From: SAR86 cluster bacterium | GTDB lineage: Bacteria > Pseudomonadota > Gammaproteobacteria > Magnimaribacterales > TMED112 | Assembly (NCBI GenBank): GCA_023703535.1 | Contig: CP097967.1 | Span: 627,208-691,207 of the forward strand | Length of the DNA stretch: 64,000 bases | Direction: 5' to 3' | Program-made: the position numbers and the translations under genes | Shown here: one piece after another, positions 25,212 to 34,530 of the stretch | Layout of the letters: each line of letters begins with the position of its first letter | Numbering within the stretch: position 1 is the first letter of the stretch | Notes under the pieces: model-generated | Told to the model about the DNA's origin: nothing | The model's input: only the letters and a program-made list of their open reading frames with translations | The model's database searches: none

Positions 25212-28166
25212 ATGAAACTAAGATTAATTTTAACACTACTTATACCGTTTTTAACGCTGTATATTAGTGCTCAAGATTCTGATACTGAAGAAGTAGAAGA
25301 AGTCGTTGTAGTTGGTTCACAAATTAAAGGTGCAACCATAACTGATGCTTTACCAGTGACTGTTATATCAACTGAAGAAATTGAAGGCTTCGGTGTTGAT
25401 TCTGGTGACGATTTGATATCAAACCTTGCTGAAATGGGTACAAACCAATTTAACCAAGGTGACTTTAATGGTGGTTATAACGCCAACAGAGGGGATGTCG
25501 GTTCATTTAACTTAAGAAACGTTGGTACAGGTAATACTCTTACTCTTTTAAATGGAAGAAGAATCGTTCCTGCTGCTGGTTATCATACTGAAACAATTGG
25601 TGGTAGTTTAGTACCAGTTCAGTCTGTTAACAGTAACGTTTTACCAGTTTATGGATTAGAAAGAATTGAAATCCTAAGAGATGGCGCATCTGCTGTTTAC
25701 GGATCAGATGCTGTTGCTGGTGTTATAAATACAGTTCTAAAGAAAGATTTTGATGGCTTTTCAATGAGAATAAGAGGAATAGCCTATGATCACTTCGCTG
25801 CAGAGGATGCAAAAGTAAGCATACAATGGGGTAGAAATTTTGATGATGGCTCAAATCTTTCTATTTACCTAGACACTTATGATAGAGGCCACATTGATGG
25901 TGTTGAAGATCCTAAATGGATGATGGGTGATGCAAGAAACTTATACGCAGAGCAACTTGGTGCATTTGCAGATACATCTTGGAGAAACTTATCAGCGCAA
26001 AGTAAATACGCGCAGTTTTATGTAGGTAATGGTTCTAATGTGTTCTCACTTTACAGACCAGATGACCCATACTGTCAAAGTGGTAGTGCAACAAACCTAT
26101 TTACATCTCCATTACAAGACAATGTTTGTCTCTATGATGCTTCAAGTATAAGAACAGAAAATAGAGCTAACTATCCTATGGAAGGGATGATGAGAAGAGG
26201 TGATCTTGAAAGACACAACATGCTAGCGTACTACAATACTACTCTTGATAACGGTGTTGAAGCTTCTACAGAGATAGGCTGGTATCAGTCAAGTGGTTTC
26301 AGACAGCATTATCCTGGCGCTTTCTTGAACCCAGGTAGTGCAAATAGACGAGGTCAAGGTACACAATCAATAAGAATTCCTTCAACAAACTATTACTTCA
26401 ATCAGTGGGTTAGAGCTGATGGTACAAAATTTGTTGATGCTGAAGATGATTTTCTTTGGATAAGATTCCTAAGATTTACACAACCTAGATACTATAACCA
26501 TGAAAGAGAAACATGGAGATTTACTCAAGCATTTGCTGGTTCTTCTGGAAATTGGGACTGGGATACTGGTATAGTCTTCTCAGAAGCAACTTCTCTAATG
26601 GCAAATGGTAACAGAGTTGGTTTGCTTGAATTGGAAGCTGCACTTGCTAAAGATGACCCAAGTGCGTATAACCCATTCTGTGCTGGTGTGAATTGTAATG
26701 AGGAACAAATTCTTAAAACAATTTACAGAGAAAATACCAGCTCAATGTCTTTAATAGACTTTAAAATGTCTAATGCTGAGTTCTTTGAAATGCCTCAGTT
26801 AAGTGGTGGCACAGCGCCTGCAGGTGCACTATTTGGTATTGAAGTTAGAACAGAAGAAATGTCTGACAAAAGAGACCCTAATATTGATGGAACAATCGAT
26901 TGGACTAACAACTTAGGAGCTTCTTGGCCTTATGTCTCAAATATTTCTAACTCAAGTCCATCACCAAATACAAGTGGTGAGCGTACAGTAACATCTTACT
27001 TTGGTGAGCTTCAGGTGCCTCTTGATGACAGACTTGTTGTTCAAGCAGCACTTCGAGGAGATCAATTTACCGATGTTGGTAACTCATTAGTTGGAAAATT
27101 TGCTATGGGTTGGGACATTAGTGATGCTGTTAAATTAAGAGGTTCAGTTTCAACTGCTTTTGCTGCGCCAAACTTAATTTTCATTAACGAAGGTTTAGTT
27201 GCTAGGTCAAATACTAGAACTGATGCAGTGTATGAGTATTTTGCAAACGCATCTGGCAACCCAATAGCTGATCCAGAATATCAACTACAAAGGGTAGCTC
27301 AAGGTAATCCAGACCTTAAACCGGAAGAGTCAGAAAACCTTTCATGGGGTTTTGTGCTTGAGCCAGTTAGTGATCTGCTTCTTACTGTTGATAGATGGAG
27401 AATTACTAAAGAAAATACACTTGGTCTATTTGGTGAAAACAACCATATGTTGTTAGACCTTCTAATAAGACTTGAGGGCGGTCCGTCAGAGTGTGTGGGT
27501 AACCCACTTGTGGTTAGAACACAGTTTGTTGCTGATGAATACACAGCAGGATGGCCAACCAATCTATGTCCAGCTGGGCAAGTTCAAAGAATTGATGATA
27601 TTTATGTAAACCTTGATACACGTGTAATCGAGGGTACAGACACCACACTTCAATATAGATTTGATACAGATGTTGGTAGATTCAACTTTAAGCTTGTGAA
27701 TGTTCACTACAACAAATATGAACAACAAGCAGGTGGTGACATCGATAGATTAATAGAAGCTGGTAGACCAGGTGGATTATTAGATGGAGTTTCAGTTCCA
27801 GATGGATTTGCAAATCTAATCGAAAGAAATGGTAACTTCTCTGATAAATGGACTATGAATGCTTCTTGGAGACTAAACGATTGGGAAGTTTTACTTTCAG
27901 GTAATAAAGTTAGTGGTTTCTATGAAACAGGAAACACTGATCCAGATGGCAACTTCTGGTACTTACCATCAATGACAAGACTAAACTTTACACTTGGTTA
28001 TAAGTTCGACTTTGAAGGTTATGATGCAAGAGTAAGGTTTGGTGTTCTTAACGTTGAAGATGAAAGAGCTCCTCTAGCTGATGAGTTTTGGTTCTTTTCA
28101 TGGAATGATGTCCATAATGACTACGGAAGGAATTACTACTTAGAATTTAGACTACAAGGAAATTAA
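25212..28166 (+). CDS. TonB-dependent receptor (second)
   Basis: The protein has 984 residues from the ATG at 25212. I prefer this start because it follows TAGGGGG and opens directly into a signal peptide (KLRLILTLLIPFLTLYISAQ). An upstream ATG at 25170 would add 14 residues ahead of it. The mature part has EEVEEVVVVGSQIKG, a plug with RNVGTGNTLTLLNGRR and ERIEILRDGASAVYGSDAVAG, and a large beta-barrel. The ligand cannot be told from the plug. The next genes on the strand are a dicarboxylate-type transporter and a periplasmic gamma-glutamyltransferase, which hints at amino-acid or peptide uptake. The terminal residues are LQGN rather than the usual aromatic residue. Confidence 0.93.
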   Translation: MKLRLILTLLIPFLTLYISAQDSDTEEVEEVVVVGSQIKGATITDALPVTVISTEEIEGFGVDSGDDLISNLAEMGTNQFNQGDFNGGYNANRGDVGSFNLRNVGTGNTLTLLNGRRIVPAAGYHTETIGGSLVPVQSVNSNVLPVYGLERIEILRDGASAVYGSDAVAGVINTVLKKDFDGFSMRIRGIAYDHFAAEDAKVSIQWGRNFDDGSNLSIYLDTYDRGHIDGVEDPKWMMGDARNLYAEQLGAFADTSWRNLSAQSKYAQFYVGNGSNVFSLYRPDDPYCQSGSATNLFTSPLQDNVCLYDASSIRTENRANYPMEGMMRRGDLERHNMLAYYNTTLDNGVEASTEIGWYQSSGFRQHYPGAFLNPGSANRRGQGTQSIRIPSTNYYFNQWVRADGTKFVDAEDDFLWIRFLRFTQPRYYNHERETWRFTQAFAGSSGNWDWDTGIVFSEATSLMANGNRVGLLELEAALAKDDPSAYNPFCAGVNCNEEQILKTIYRENTSSMSLIDFKMSNAEFFEMPQLSGGTAPAGALFGIEVRTEEMSDKRDPNIDGTIDWTNNLGASWPYVSNISNSSPSPNTSGERTVTSYFGELQVPLDDRLVVQAALRGDQFTDVGNSLVGKFAMGWDISDAVKLRGSVSTAFAAPNLIFINEGLVARSNTRTDAVYEYFANASGNPIADPEYQLQRVAQGNPDLKPEESENLSWGFVLEPVSDLLLTVDRWRITKENTLGLFGENNHMLLDLLIRLEGGPSECVGNPLVVRTQFVADEYTAGWPTNLCPAGQVQRIDDIYVNLDTRVIEGTDTTLQYRFDTDVGRFNFKLVNVHYNKYEQQAGGDIDRLIEAGRPGGLLDGVSVPDGFANLIERNGNFSDKWTMNASWRLNDWEVLLSGNKVSGFYETGNTDPDGNFWYLPSMTRLNFTLGYKFDFEGYDARVRFGVLNVEDERAPLADEFWFFSWNDVHNDYGRNYYLEFRLQGN

Positions 28167-28172
28167 TCTTTT

Positions 28173-28197
28173 AGGGGGCGCAAGCCCCCTTTTTTTT
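28173..28197 (+). terminator. Strong intrinsic terminator after the second TonB receptor
   Basis: GGGGGC and GCCCCC pair around a GCAA tetraloop and are followed by eight T. The T-run ends exactly at the ATG of the next gene (28198), so no room remains for a separate ribosome binding site. Read-through transcripts would place the start codon at the foot of the hairpin. Confidence 0.93.
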
Positions 28198-29646
28198 ATG
28201 AATTACAACGCTGGTTTCTTTATTGGCATTTTAGTATTTTTTGGAATACTGATTTCACCCGCACCTGATGCATTAAGTATAGAAGCTTGGCGTACTTTAG
28301 CTGTTGTCTTTCTTATGGCTATTTGGTGGGCAACAGAAGCCATTCCCTTGCCCGCTACTGCTTTGCTTCCATTAGCACTCTTTCCTCTTTTGGGTGTTTT
28401 TGGAGAGGGAGTGCTTGCGAAAGATGCCTTTCAAGAAGCTGCCCTGCCCTATGCTCATAGTAATATTTTCTTATTTCTTGGTGGATTTGTTCTTGCTCTA
28501 GCTATAGAAAAGGTAAATCTACATAAAAGAATGGCACTAACAATGCTGCTGATGGTTGGTAATAATGGAAAACTATTAATTGGTGGCTTTATGCTGGTCA
28601 GTGCATTAATAAGCATGTGGATAATGAATACATCAACAACTCTAATGCTTTTACCTATTGCGCTGGCTGTGACAGCTGTTATTCAAAAGACAGATAAATC
28701 ATTAGAAGAAACAGAATTTACAAAATTTCAAACATGCCTTTTATTAGGGATAGCATATGCTGCAACTATTGGTGGTATGTCTACAATCGTTGGTACTGGC
28801 CCTAATGTTTTAGTAGTAGGACTTCTTTTAGATGAGGGAATACAAATAGATTTTATTGATTGGATGCTTTTTGCAACTCCAATGTCAGCAATTATGCTTT
28901 TAGTTGGTTGGTTGATTCTTACAAATGTTATTTTTCCGGTAGATTTTACAAGCAATAAAGAAACAGGCAATGCACTGAAAAAAATGCATAGCGACCTTGG
29001 AAAAATATCAAAAGATGAAAGATTAGTTTTTTATATCTTTTTAGCAACTGCATTTGCATGGATGTTTAAAAAGGTTTTAGTGCTAATACCAGGCTTTGGA
29101 GGTCTTACAGATTATGGTATTGCAATACTTTCTGCCTTATCGCTCTTTATTGCTAGATCTTCAAATGGGGGTGGTTTAATTGAGTGGAACGTAACAAAAA
29201 ATCTGCCCTGGGGTGTACTTATTCTATTTGGTGGAGGTCTTTCAATGGCAGGTCAAATCAAAAAGACAGGTTTAGGTGATTGGATAGGAAGTTTCTTTAC
29301 AACCTTTAGTGATATAAGCCCTATTTTTTTAATACTTCTTGTTGTTGTAATTGTTGTATTTCTTACAGAACTCACAAGCAACCAAGCAACTACTGCTACT
29401 TTTGTTCCGATTATGTTTGGGGTTGCTATGGGAATTGGTTTTGACAAAGCACAAGTTGCAATTCCAGTCGCTCTAGCAGCGAGCTGTGCATTTATGCTTC
29501 CCGTTGCCACACCACCCAACGCCATTGTTTATGGTTCTGAAAAATTTACTATTTCTGAAATGATGAAAGCTGGTTTTTATATAAACATAATTGGAATTGT
29601 GGTAGTAACAATATTTGCTGCATTTGTTTTACCAATTGTCCTTTAA
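28198..29646 (+). CDS. DASS-family sodium/carboxylate symporter (SLC13 type)
   Basis: The 482-residue protein has about 11-12 membrane segments. It carries the divalent-anion:Na+ symporter marks: FLMAIWWATEAIPLPATALLP near the N-terminus, MNTSTTLMLLPIALAV (the first Ser-Asn-Thr-like motif region) and SNQATTATFVPIM with ATPPNAIVYGS in the second half. Members import succinate, malate, citrate or similar acids, and some take sulfate. The start codon follows the preceding terminator with no spacer, and conserved sequence begins within 30 residues, so a much later start is unlikely. A gamma-glutamyltransferase gene follows after 1 base, suggesting joint expression. Confidence 0.9.
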   Translation: MNYNAGFFIGILVFFGILISPAPDALSIEAWRTLAVVFLMAIWWATEAIPLPATALLPLALFPLLGVFGEGVLAKDAFQEAALPYAHSNIFLFLGGFVLALAIEKVNLHKRMALTMLLMVGNNGKLLIGGFMLVSALISMWIMNTSTTLMLLPIALAVTAVIQKTDKSLEETEFTKFQTCLLLGIAYAATIGGMSTIVGTGPNVLVVGLLLDEGIQIDFIDWMLFATPMSAIMLLVGWLILTNVIFPVDFTSNKETGNALKKMHSDLGKISKDERLVFYIFLATAFAWMFKKVLVLIPGFGGLTDYGIAILSALSLFIARSSNGGGLIEWNVTKNLPWGVLILFGGGLSMAGQIKKTGLGDWIGSFFTTFSDISPIFLILLVVVIVVFLTELTSNQATTATFVPIMFGVAMGIGFDKAQVAIPVALAASCAFMLPVATPPNAIVYGSEKFTISEMMKAGFYINIIGIVVVTIFAAFVLPIVL

Positions 29647-29647
29647 T

Positions 29648-31351
29648 ATGAAATTATTTTTAATATTAATTCTCACTTTATCTGGATACCTTAGCTCTCA
29701 AGATTATTTAGACTATCCGCACCCATACCACTCAACAGAAACAACTAAAGGAATGGTTGTATCTCAGAATTATCTCTCATCAGATATTGGTGCTGAAATA
29801 CTCTCAAAAGGCGGAAATGCTGTAGATGCTGCAATAGCTGTTGGTTTTTCATTAACAGCTACCTTGCCAAGAGCTGGAAACATTGGTGGTGGTGGTTTTA
29901 TGTTAGTTTATGATAAAAAAACAGAGAGCATCATAAGCTTTGATTTTAGATCGATGTCTCCAAAATTAGCTACTCCTGATGTTTATAAAGTAAATGGAGT
30001 TCATCAATATGAACTTTCTGAAGAAGGCTATAAAGCAATAGCTGTGCCAGGCACAGTTGCAGGATTGATAGAAGCACACGAAATGTTTGGCACTATGGAT
30101 CTGGCAGACTTAGTTAATCCAACCATTGAATTGCTTAAGGAAGGAGTTCCCGTTACCGACGACTTGTATTGGGCAATTAACGATACTGAATCATTAAAAA
30201 ATGACCCAGAGTCAAAAAAAATATATCTAGCTGATGAAGTTATAAGAGGTGGAAAATTATTCATTGAAGACCTTATTAAAACAATGGAATTAATCAGAGA
30301 TTTTGGGAAAGCTGGATTTTATGATGGAGAGAATGCCGAAAGAATAGAAAAAGCAATGATAGAAAATGGTGGACTCATTAGAAAGAGCGATCTTAAAAAA
30401 TATAAAGTAAATGTTGGTAAACCTATTTCTACTACATATAGAGGTCACACTGTATTTACTCAAGGACCTCCAAGTGGTGGAGGTGTTGCAGTAATAACCG
30501 CATTAAATGTACTAGAAAATTTTAATTTATCTGAGTTATCGCCAAATAGTGGCAAATATTTACACCTACTGGCAGAAGCAATGAAATTAGGTCATCAAAG
30601 TAGATCAAGATATATAGGAGATCCGAACTTTAGCAATATTCCTCTCGAAAAGATTATTTCAAAAGATTTAGGAGTAAAAAAATCAAAAAAAATTAACCTT
30701 AAACGTGCCTCAAGCATGGAGAGCATCAATAAATGGGTGACAAGACTTGAAAGAAATTTTAAAGAATCAAAAGACACTACACACTACTCAATTATAGACA
30801 AAAGCGGTAATGCAGTTTCAGTTACCTATACTCTTGGTTTTTCTTTTGGATCTGGTGTAACAATACCGGGGACAGGAATACTTACGAATAGCCAAATGAA
30901 TAATTTTGCACATGATTTTGGTGAAATAGGGTCTTTAAGAAGAGGTGCATCTCCAGCGAATAAACTTGAGCAGTATAAAAGACCAATGAGTACCATGTGT
31001 CCAATATTTGTTTTTGATAACGAAAATAACCTTAAATTAATTACTGGCAGTCCTGGTGGTTCAAAGATTCCTGATATAAACCTTCAAGTTGTTCTGAACG
31101 TTGTTGATTTTGGATTAGATATTGGTGCAGCAACAATGATGCCAAGAATACATCAAGATTATCAATCTGTTGAGATGGATATTGAAAAATTCCTAAACTT
31201 TGATACGAGGAGAATTTTGAAAATTTATGGCCATAAGCTAGAGGAGTCAGATACGATTGGGAGCACTCAAAGTATTTTAATTGAAGGTGATAGCAAATAT
31301 GGTTATGCCGATTTAAGAAGACCGAATGCTAAAGTTAGTGTTCAGAAATAA
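29648..31351 (+). CDS. ggt: Gamma-glutamyltransferase (secreted)
   Basis: The 567-residue protein (start at 29648, one base after the transporter stop) has a signal peptide LFLILILTLSGYLSS and then the GGT pattern: GGNAVDAAIAVGFSLTATLP, GNIGGGGFMLVYD, and the autocleavage site DTTHYSIIDKSGNAVSVTYT, where the second Thr becomes the N-terminal nucleophile of the small subunit. PGSGG-like TGSPGGSKIPD near the end binds the substrate carboxylates. It cleaves gamma-glutamyl bonds of glutathione and related peptides in the periplasm. An in-frame ATG at 29615 would overlap the transporter and misplace the signal peptide. The 3' end overlaps convergent gltX by 17 bases. Confidence 0.93.
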   Translation: MKLFLILILTLSGYLSSQDYLDYPHPYHSTETTKGMVVSQNYLSSDIGAEILSKGGNAVDAAIAVGFSLTATLPRAGNIGGGGFMLVYDKKTESIISFDFRSMSPKLATPDVYKVNGVHQYELSEEGYKAIAVPGTVAGLIEAHEMFGTMDLADLVNPTIELLKEGVPVTDDLYWAINDTESLKNDPESKKIYLADEVIRGGKLFIEDLIKTMELIRDFGKAGFYDGENAERIEKAMIENGGLIRKSDLKKYKVNVGKPISTTYRGHTVFTQGPPSGGGVAVITALNVLENFNLSELSPNSGKYLHLLAEAMKLGHQSRSRYIGDPNFSNIPLEKIISKDLGVKKSKKINLKRASSMESINKWVTRLERNFKESKDTTHYSIIDKSGNAVSVTYTLGFSFGSGVTIPGTGILTNSQMNNFAHDFGEIGSLRRGASPANKLEQYKRPMSTMCPIFVFDNENNLKLITGSPGGSKIPDINLQVVLNVVDFGLDIGAATMMPRIHQDYQSVEMDIEKFLNFDTRRILKIYGHKLEESDTIGSTQSILIEGDSKYGYADLRRPNAKVSVQK

Positions 31352-32627
31352 CTTTCTTAGCTTTTTCCAATCTTGAAAGGGCACTCTCCTTTGCTATTAA
31401 ATAAATTGTTGAGCTGAGATGTGGTGAATTTTTTCTTCCTAATAAAGCTACTCTTATTGGAAGACCAATCTTAGGCATAGGCAATTTCAACTCTTCTAGT
31501 GCCTTATTTATAACTGATTCAAAAGATTCTTCACTCCAATCGTCAATTCCTACAAGTTCAGATAAAAAGAAGTCTATGACATCTCCTGATTCCAATAAAT
31601 GTTTATTTAAATCATCTTCATTGTAATTCTCAAAATCATTAACAAAAGGCTGAATAAACTTAGAAATTTCACTTAAATTGTTGCCACTGGTTACACAAAG
31701 TCGAATTAATTTTTTTGGATCATGATGATTTGATAGGTCAAAATTATTCATTTCATTAAAAGGCTTTATTAGTGAGATTAATTCCTCATCTGTGAGAGAT
31801 GAAAGATGATGTTGATTTACAAAATTCATTTTGCCTATATCGAATACTGCTCCTGAACGAGAAACATCTTTAATATCAAATGTGTTAATAATTTCTGAAA
31901 TTGTAAAAATTTCTTTATCACCTTTTGACCACCCTAATCTAGTCAAAGTATTCTTTACCGCTTCAGGAAGATATCCTAAATTTTTATATGCCATAAGATC
32001 TGTAGCTGCATGTCTTTTTGATAGTCTCTTTTTATCCTCTCCAAGAACAAGGGGCAAATGTGCATATTGGAACTCTTTATAGCCAAGCGCATTTACTATT
32101 TGTATTTGTTTTGGAGTATTTGGCAAGTGATCCTCTCCTCGAATAATGTGAGATACACCCTGAGAGTTATCATCAATTACATTACAAAAATGATATGTTG
32201 GTGATCCATCACTTCTTAAAATTACTATGTCATCTAATTCACTATTAAGAAATTCGATATCTCCATAGACTAAGTCCTTAACAAGAGTTGAGCCTTCTCT
32301 TTTAACCTTTAATCTTACAGCTCCTTCATCCTCATATGCCTCTCCTAAATCCATTAATCTTGTGGCCTCTTCCTTGTACATATCAAACCTTTCGCTTTGT
32401 TTAATAGGCTCAAAATCAGGATTTAAACCTACCCAATTTAAACCCTCCATAATAGCTTCAATAAACTGCTCTTCCGATCGCTCTTTATCAGTATCTTCTA
32501 TACGTACTAGGAATTTACCTTGATTTTTTTTTGCAAAAATATAATTAAATAAAGCTGTCCTAACACCTCCTATATGCAAATATCCTGTAGGGCTTGGTGC
32601 GAACCTTGTTACAATTTCCTTTACCAA
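31335..32627 (-). CDS. gltX: Glutamyl-tRNA synthetase
   Basis: The protein is a class I aminoacyl-tRNA synthetase of 430 residues. It shows RFAPSPTGYLHIGGVRTALFN with the HIGH-type motif, LVRIEDTD, and KKRLSKRHAA as the KMSKS-type loop near residue 210. It is shorter than the ~470 residues common in E. coli, mostly in the C-terminal anticodon-binding part. It charges tRNA-Glu in the cytosol. Its start overlaps the dnaQ stop by 7 bases, and dnaQ overlaps rnhA, so the three genes form one operon. Its stop overlaps the convergent ggt gene. Confidence 0.96.
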   Translation of the reverse strand: MVKEIVTRFAPSPTGYLHIGGVRTALFNYIFAKKNQGKFLVRIEDTDKERSEEQFIEAIMEGLNWVGLNPDFEPIKQSERFDMYKEEATRLMDLGEAYEDEGAVRLKVKREGSTLVKDLVYGDIEFLNSELDDIVILRSDGSPTYHFCNVIDDNSQGVSHIIRGEDHLPNTPKQIQIVNALGYKEFQYAHLPLVLGEDKKRLSKRHAATDLMAYKNLGYLPEAVKNTLTRLGWSKGDKEIFTISEIINTFDIKDVSRSGAVFDIGKMNFVNQHHLSSLTDEELISLIKPFNEMNNFDLSNHHDPKKLIRLCVTSGNNLSEISKFIQPFVNDFENYNEDDLNKHLLESGDVIDFFLSELVGIDDWSEESFESVINKALEELKLPMPKIGLPIRVALLGRKNSPHLSSTIYLIAKESALSRLEKAKKVISEH

Positions 32628-33319
32628 TTTATTTCCTGCTTGCTTTTCTTAGATAAAAGTTTTAAAAATTTTTCATGTTCAGTTTGATCATTCTCATCAA
32701 TTGTTATGTGTGAGACATCAAATTCAACTTTTATATTTTGATTTTGTGTTTCTTTAACTTCCTGCGTTGTATTATTTAAATCCAAAGAAACCTGTCCACC
32801 AGTCATATTTAAATATGTATCTGCGAGAATTTGAGCATCTAATAAGGCTCCATGGAAAGTTCTATCGTACCCTTTAATATTCAATCTTTTTGACAGTGCG
32901 TCTAGGTTATTTCTCTGTCCAGGGAACATTTCTTTTGCCACAACTAAAGTATCATAAACACTGCATATATCTCTTATGTCTTTTATTTTTGATTTAGCTA
33001 ACCTTAATTCATTATTGATAAAACCGATGTCAAATTGAGCATTATGAATGATTAGCTCAGCCCCTTTAACAAAGTTTATAAATTCATCCTCAATATCTTT
33101 GAATAGCGGTGCTTCCTTTAAATCTGACTCATTGATATTGGTAATTTGTTTTGCCCCCTCGCTTATAGCTTTACCTTCAGGATTTAAATATGTTTGAAAA
33201 GTTGCTTTGGTTTTTTCTCTATCTAAGATTTCTACTGCGCCAATTTCAATTACTCTGTCTCCTGATTCAACATGTAAGCCAGTTGTCTCAGTATCAAAAG
33301 AAATTAGTCTATGAGACAC
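32621..33319 (-). CDS. dnaQ: DNA polymerase III epsilon subunit (3'-5' proofreading exonuclease)
   Basis: The 232-residue protein has the DEDDh exonuclease motifs: Exo I FDTETTGLHVESGDRVIEIG, Exo II region HNAQFDIGFINNEL, and Exo III with His in YDRTFHGALLDAQILADTYL. The C-terminal ~55 residues are the linker and polymerase-alpha-binding tail. It proofreads replication as part of the Pol III core. The start overlaps rnhA by 11 bases, the close rnhA-dnaQ association common in gammaproteobacteria, although here the genes are co-directional instead of divergent as in E. coli. Confidence 0.95.
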   Translation of the reverse strand: MSHRLISFDTETTGLHVESGDRVIEIGAVEILDREKTKATFQTYLNPEGKAISEGAKQITNINESDLKEAPLFKDIEDEFINFVKGAELIIHNAQFDIGFINNELRLAKSKIKDIRDICSVYDTLVVAKEMFPGQRNNLDALSKRLNIKGYDRTFHGALLDAQILADTYLNMTGGQVSLDLNNTTQEVKETQNQNIKVEFDVSHITIDENDQTEHEKFLKLLSKKSKQEINW

Positions 33320-33743
33320 TATCGGCTCCTTTATTCGCTAGAAAATCTGCTTTTTCATTTCCTGGAACACCATCATGTCCTTTGACCCATATCCATGTAA
33401 CATTCAATGATTTACTTGCTTCATCTAATTGCAGCCAAATTTCTTTATTTTTAACAGTCTTTTTATTTGAGTTTTTCCAGTTATTCCTTTTCCAGTTTTC
33501 CATCCATTCAGTCATGCCTTTTTTTACGATATTTGAATCTGTAAATAGTTCAATATGCTCATTTCTATCCTTTAAATAAATAAGAGCTTCAAGAGCCGCT
33601 TGCATTTCCATTTGATTGTTTGTGGTTGAGGGACTGCCACCATAAAATTCTTTCTGCTCATTTCCATCGAGTATATATACGCCCCACCCTCCAGGTCCTG
33701 GATTGCCCCTGCAAGCTCCATCTGTGTATACTTTTATAGACAT
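33309..33743 (-). CDS. rnhA: Ribonuclease HI
   Basis: The 144-residue protein has the complete RNase HI fold signatures: YTDGACRGNPGPGGWG with the first catalytic Asp, NNQMEMQAALEAL with Glu, LFTDSNIV with Asp, and WVKGHDGVPGNEKADFLAN with His and the last Asp. It degrades the RNA strand of RNA-DNA hybrids, for example Okazaki primers and R-loops. It is the first gene of the rnhA-dnaQ-gltX operon and diverges from gloB with a 17-base gap between the start codons. Confidence 0.97.
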   Translation of the reverse strand: MSIKVYTDGACRGNPGPGGWGVYILDGNEQKEFYGGSPSTTNNQMEMQAALEALIYLKDRNEHIELFTDSNIVKKGMTEWMENWKRNNWKNSNKKTVKNKEIWLQLDEASKSLNVTWIWVKGHDGVPGNEKADFLANKGADSVS

Positions 33744-33760
33744 AATTAGATTATAAAGTA

Positions 33761-34489
33761 ATGAAAATTTTTCACATACCTGCTTTTACAGATAATTACA
33801 TTTGGTGTATTCAAAAAAACAATAAACTCGCTGTAGTAGATCCAGGAGATTCAAAAGAGTTATTAAATTTAATAAAAGATAATGATTTAATTTTAGAGGA
33901 TATCTTGATAACACATCATCATTTTGATCATACAGGCGGTTTAGAGGATCTTCATAAGCTAGTGAAAGGAAATATTTATGGTCCTAAGCAAAGTAATAAA
34001 TTTATAAATAAGTTTGTTTCAGAAAATGATGAAATAGAAGTTCTTGGAAATAAATATAAAATTTTTGAAACACCAGGACACACTTTGGACCACATCAGTT
34101 ATTACTCGGAAGATATTAATTCACTTTTTTGTGGGGATACTCTTTTTTCGGGTGGATGTGGTAGAGCTTTTGAAGGCACATTTGAACAATTACATAATTC
34201 AATACAAAAACTCAATGGCTTGCCGGAAACGACACTTATTTATGCTGCACACGAATATACTGTATCGAATTTACAGTTTGCATATTCTGTTCACGATGAT
34301 GAGATAATTTTAGAGAATCTTAACCATTCAAAGAAATTACTATCAGAGGGCAACATTACCCTTCCAACTTTGCTCTCACTGGAAAAAAGAATTAATTTAT
34401 TCTTGCTGGAAAACAGACCAGAATTTGCTAAAGCAAAGCCTGCTTTAGAGTGGTTTACAGAATTAAGAGAAAGAAAAGACTCTGCCTAA
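33761..34489 (+). CDS. gloB: Hydroxyacylglutathione hydrolase (glyoxalase II)
   Basis: The 242-residue protein is a metallo-beta-lactamase-fold enzyme with the metal motif THHHFDHTGG, the later GHTLDHIS and FCGDTLFSGGCGRAFEG with His/Asp ligands, and a C-terminal ENRPEFAKAKPALEWFTELR. It hydrolyses S-D-lactoylglutathione to lactate and glutathione as the second step of methylglyoxal detoxification. Gene order gloB/rnhA/dnaQ is the common gammaproteobacterial arrangement. Translation starts 17 bases from divergent rnhA. A bidirectional terminator follows directly. Confidence 0.95.
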   Translation: MKIFHIPAFTDNYIWCIQKNNKLAVVDPGDSKELLNLIKDNDLILEDILITHHHFDHTGGLEDLHKLVKGNIYGPKQSNKFINKFVSENDEIEVLGNKYKIFETPGHTLDHISYYSEDINSLFCGDTLFSGGCGRAFEGTFEQLHNSIQKLNGLPETTLIYAAHEYTVSNLQFAYSVHDDEIILENLNHSKKLLSEGNITLPTLLSLEKRINLFLLENRPEFAKAKPALEWFTELRERKDSA

Positions 34490-34515
34490 AAAAAAGGCCT
34501 CCGAAGAGGCCTTTT
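34488..34515. terminator. Bidirectional intrinsic terminator between gloB and the third TonB receptor
   Basis: GGCCTC-CGAA-GAGGCC forms a 6-bp GC stem with a 4-base loop, with A8 on the left and TTTT on the right. It can end transcription of gloB (plus) and of the convergent receptor gene (minus, where the U-run is longer). It overlaps the gloB stop codon. Confidence 0.9.
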
Positions 34516-34530
34516 AAGAATGTATCAATA

